Positions 6,327 to 8,510 of a stretch of 8,510 nt of DNA are shown here, piece after piece. Numbering within the stretch: the first letter of the stretch is position 1; every line of letters starts with the position of its first letter. The DNA lies in assembly GCA_016793415.1 (NCBI GenBank), contig JAEUMC010000323.1, positions 1-8,510 of the forward strand, given 5' to 3'. The notes beneath the pieces are model-generated. The model was not told where the DNA came from. It searched no databases and was given only the letters and a program-made list of their open reading frames with translations. The DNA is from Devosia sp. (lineage in GTDB: Bacteria > Pseudomonadota > Alphaproteobacteria > Rhizobiales > Devosiaceae). The position numbers and the translations under genes are program-made.

Positions 6327-7640
6327 TTACTGACCCAAGAGGCCTTCGCGATCGAGAATGGCGTTGATCTCCTTGTCGGCATTCTCGAGGAACGCCTTGA
6401 GCGCCGCGTCGTCAGCAGCCAGCTCGGGCTTGGCGAAAGCCTCGACCAGGAAAGCGGCAGCGCGGGTCTGGATCTCATCGATCGGGCCAATGGCCGGGAC
6501 GGTGAAGAACGCGTAGTCCGCGGGGTAGTTGACGTAGGCTTCGAAGCCGGGCTTGGCCGCCAGGATGGCCGAGAAGTCGAGCCCCGAACGGTTCGGCAGC
6601 CAGCCGACATTGTCGAGCAGCCAGAGCAGGTTTTCCGGCTTCTGCGTCGCCATCACGAAGGCCCAGGCGGCGGCTTCCTTGTCGGCGCCGGCCTTGACGT
6701 AGAGCTGGCCGGGGCTGACGATCGAGCCGCGCGGCAGCGTGGCCGTGGCATATTTCAGGTCCGGCGCCTTGGCGGCGATATCGCCGATCACCCAGGATTC
6801 GCGGATGAACATGGCCGTCTGGCCACGCTCGAAGGCATCGGCGTCGGCCGGCGACTCCACCGTCACGGTCTTGGTGTCGAACAGGTTGTGCAGGTACTGC
6901 TTCATGGTGGCGATGCCGGCTTCGGAAGCGAAGTTCGACTTCCACAGGCCCTCGCCGGCCGGCGCGATCAGCTCACCGCCATGCTGCCACATGTTGATGG
7001 CGAACTTTTCGGCGATGCCCGAGCCGCCGCCCGACAGCCGCATGCTCCAGCCGGTGACGGTGGGGGCGCCGCTGGCGTCCCGCTGCGTCAGCTTCTCGGC
7101 ATAGGCATCGAAATCGGCCATGGTCTTGGGCGGTTCGGTGAGACCGGCCGCGGCGAACATCTCGGTATTGTAGTAGAGCGCGCTCTGCCCGCGGAACAGC
7201 GGCATGCCATAGACGGTGCCGTCATAGCTCGCCGAATTGACGAAGAACTCGCCGAAATTGGCTGGATCCTTGACGAAGGCGGTCACCTCCTCGGGCGGGG
7301 TGTTGAGCAGGCCGCCCTCGAGATAGCGGGCGGCAATGGTGGTCGCGAGCTCGATCACCTCGGCGGCTTCGCCGGAGGTGACGCCGAGCGCCACGCGCTT
7401 TTCGTGCTCGCGCAGCGCGATGGCTTCGACCGTGACCTTGAGGTCCGGATATTCCGCCGCCATTCCCTCGGCGACATGCTGATAGAACGGCGCCAGTTCC
7501 GGGTAGCCGCTCCACACCCGTATCTCCTGAGCGGAAACAGCAGTGGCCGCGAGCCCCAGGCCGGCCACGGTGGCCAGCAGCAGCTGTCGCGACAGCGTGG
7601 AGAAGGTGGAAAGTCGAGGCCGAGAAAGCATCTTCGTCAT
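6327..7640 (-). CDS. Extracellular sugar-binding protein of an ABC importer (solute-binding family 1)
   Basis: This is a 437-residue periplasmic protein that captures the sugar and delivers it to the two permeases encoded next. A signal peptide covers residues 1-37: a basic N-region with several Arg, the core LLLATVAGLGLAATAV, and a likely cut at VSA|QE. The mature start, EIRVWSGYPELAPFYQHVAEGM, followed by YPDLKVTVEAI, is the standard first lobe of family 1 binding proteins. GTVYGMPLFRGQSALYYNTEMFAAAGL is the typical hinge-proximal motif with the ligand-contacting region. AFERGQTAMFIRESWVIGDI, in the second half, is also family-typical. Length fits CUT1 proteins. An ATG at 7649 is also in frame, but AGGGA (7653-7649) is correctly spaced only for the ATG at 7640. 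It is the first gene of the operon and follows a promoter with a LacI-type operator. Confidence 0.93.
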   Translation of the reverse strand: MTKMLSRPRLSTFSTLSRQLLLATVAGLGLAATAVSAQEIRVWSGYPELAPFYQHVAEGMAAEYPDLKVTVEAIALREHEKRVALGVTSGEAAEVIELATTIAARYLEGGLLNTPPEEVTAFVKDPANFGEFFVNSASYDGTVYGMPLFRGQSALYYNTEMFAAAGLTEPPKTMADFDAYAEKLTQRDASGAPTVTGWSMRLSGGGSGIAEKFAINMWQHGGELIAPAGEGLWKSNFASEAGIATMKQYLHNLFDTKTVTVESPADADAFERGQTAMFIRESWVIGDIAAKAPDLKYATATLPRGSIVSPGQLYVKAGADKEAAAWAFVMATQKPENLLWLLDNVGWLPNRSGLDFSAILAAKPGFEAYVNYPADYAFFTVPAIGPIDEIQTRAAAFLVEAFAKPELAADDAALKAFLENADKEINAILDREGLLGQ

Positions 7641-7681
7641 CGTTGTCATCCCTGTTTAACGAACGATCCAGCACATAATGA

Positions 7682-7710
7682 AGTTTTGACTGCAACCGGT
7701 TGCGTGTCAA
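7682..7710 (-). promoter_or_regulatory. Promoter with LacI/GalR-type operator upstream of the sugar operon
   Basis: On the minus strand TTGACA (7710-7705) is a perfect -35 box. A weak -10-like AAAACT (7687-7682) follows after 17 bases. Between them is the perfect 12-bp palindrome GCAACCGGTTGC (7692-7703) with the central CG typical of LacI/GalR-family operators. The half-sites TTGAC (7686-7690) and GTCAA (7706-7710) extend the symmetry imperfectly. A repressor bound here would block RNA polymerase, so transcription of the binding-protein gene and those after it is probably induced by the transported sugar or a derivative. The regulator gene is not in the window. The -10 assignment is uncertain. 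Confidence 0.7.
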
Positions 7711-7724
7711 GCGGCGATAGCCGC
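7711..7724 (-). terminator. Weak hairpin after the ceramidase-like gene
   Basis: GCGGC-TATC-GCCGC on the minus strand forms a 5-bp stem with a 4-base loop, starting 19 bases after the TGA of the ceramidase-like gene and just before the -35 box of the sugar operon. There is no T-run, so it would be at best a weak terminator or pause site. Confidence 0.25.
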
Positions 7725-7743
7725 GCGAAGGCGCCGAAATCCC

Positions 7744-8510
7744 TCATTTCGTGGGCGTTGCAGCCGGTTTTGGTAGTCCGAGCAAGGCCTTGGCCGCCTC
7801 GGCCAAGCGCTCGGCAGAACCGGGAGCGAAGGCCCCCGGCATACCGATGAAGCGATGCGCTTCATCGACCTCGTAGCCGCCGAAGCCAAACTCGCTGGCT
7901 GGCGGAATATAGCCCGGGGTGCCGTCGGCGTAGGACAGCACCAGCGCCGGCCGGCCATTGCAGGCGGCGCGAACGGCGAGGCCGGTTTCGGCAAAGATCT
8001 CGCCGGGCAGCGCCACGATCGGCACGCCGCCCCATTCGATAAGACTGACGCGACCGACCCAACTGCCCGCCGGCTGCCCGGCGTTGCGATGCGCCCAGTT
8101 CGCCCAGTGTCGCAGCACGGTGGCGCGTACCGGTTCGGCGGTCACCGCTTCTTGCTCCCAGGCTGCGGCAAGAGCCGGCAGGTCGCGTTCTCGGCGCTCG
8201 AGGGCCAGATCGACCCATTGTTCGGCGGCGGTTGCCGTCGCGTCGAGCGGGGTCTCCGGGGCGAGCAGCGCCGCTTCGGCGATCCGCCGCCCCAGCCGCT
8301 CGGCATTGTCGAAGGTGCGGTTGGCGTTGGCGTTCAACGTCACCGAGGCCTGCGCGGTGTGGCCGATATTGGCATCGCCGGTACAGCCGTTGAGGAAGAT
8401 CGCCACTGCCCCCGGATGCGCGGCCTCGATCGTCCTGCGCACAAAATGCGGGAAATCGGCGGTCATCAGCCGGTTGTCGGCGCCCAGCACCGTGGGGTGG
8501 CAGGCATAGG
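7744..8510 (-). CDS. Neutral/alkaline ceramidase-like protein, C-terminal part, catalytic serine apparently absent
   Basis: The 5' end is beyond the window. The visible 254 residues begin YACHPTVLGADNRLMTADFP. The HPT motif, IFLNGCTGDAN, FDNAERLGRRIAEAAL, ALPGEIFAETG and YADGTPGYIPP correspond in order to the zinc-binding and core segments of neutral/alkaline ceramidases: a zinc His, the glycine-rich nucleophile loop, a zinc Glu in PGE, and a zinc Tyr in GY. In true ceramidases the loop reads GDxSPN with a nucleophilic serine. Here it reads GDANIG, so the serine is missing. Proteins of this type in bacteria are often annotated only as hypothetical hydrolases, and their substrate is unknown. 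The sequence ends PKPAATPTK. It lies upstream of the sugar operon on the same strand, separated by a 94-base (from 7743 to 7650) promoter-containing gap, and may belong to the same pathway or regulon. A role in sphingolipid breakdown should not be assumed. Confidence 0.7.
   Translation of the reverse strand, partial: YACHPTVLGADNRLMTADFPHFVRRTIEAAHPGAVAIFLNGCTGDANIGHTAQASVTLNANANRTFDNAERLGRRIAEAALLAPETPLDATATAAEQWVDLALERRERDLPALAAAWEQEAVTAEPVRATVLRHWANWAHRNAGQPAGSWVGRVSLIEWGGVPIVALPGEIFAETGLAVRAACNGRPALVLSYADGTPGYIPPASEFGFGGYEVDEAHRFIGMPGAFAPGSAERLAEAAKALLGLPKPAATPTK

Noticed and set aside
7674..7681. Alternative -10 box CATTAT for the sugar operon promoter
   Set aside because: It lies 24 bases from the TTGACA box, too far for a standard promoter, although it could belong to a different upstream element.

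Overview
The window reads as a GC-rich alphaproteobacterial chromosome segment. The codon use, the palindromic intergenic repeat (reading RRRPGPILR in one frame) and the gene families fit the Hyphomicrobiales, for example a Devosia- or Rhizobium-like organism; this placement is an inference. No RNA genes, CRISPR arrays, transposases or phage genes were seen. The longest gene-free stretch is 205 bases (3092-3296), and most of it is the palindromic repeat.

Layout. At the left edge (1-1073, plus strand) lie the 3' end of a phosphoesterase (phospholipase C/acid phosphatase superfamily) and, 6 bases later, an unrecognised protein with two predicted membrane segments. These converge on a minus-strand gene for a MepA-type penicillin-insensitive murein endopeptidase (1089-1943) with a complete set of zinc-binding residues. 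Everything from 2054 to 8510 is on the minus strand.

The core is a carbohydrate-uptake operon read right to left: a family 1 solute-binding protein (7640-6327), two CUT1 permeases (6255-5365 and 5368-4496), an N-acylglucosamine 2-epimerase (AGE)-family enzyme (4499-3297) and a Gfo/Idh/MocA oxidoreductase (3091-2054). The permease-permease and permease-epimerase junctions are 4-base ATGA overlaps. A strong hairpin separates the binding-protein gene from the first permease. A palindromic repeat separates the epimerase from the oxidoreductase. A near-consensus -35 box and a perfect 12-bp palindrome of the LacI/GalR operator type precede the binding-protein gene, so the operon is probably repressed by a LacI-family regulator encoded outside the window. 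No ATPase gene is present here. The transporter probably brings in a sugar or sugar derivative that the epimerase/isomerase and the NAD(P)-dependent dehydrogenase then process. The substrate cannot be read from the sequence.

At the right edge (7744-8510) is the C-terminal part of a protein related to neutral/alkaline ceramidases. The family's GDxSPN nucleophile motif appears to be replaced by GDANIG, so true ceramidase activity is doubtful.

Overall this is a fairly ordinary catabolic and cell-wall region. The points most worth a second look are the operator-promoter, the repeat with what looks like a duplicated gene start flanking it, and the serine-less ceramidase-like protein. I did not find a convincing previously undescribed system.
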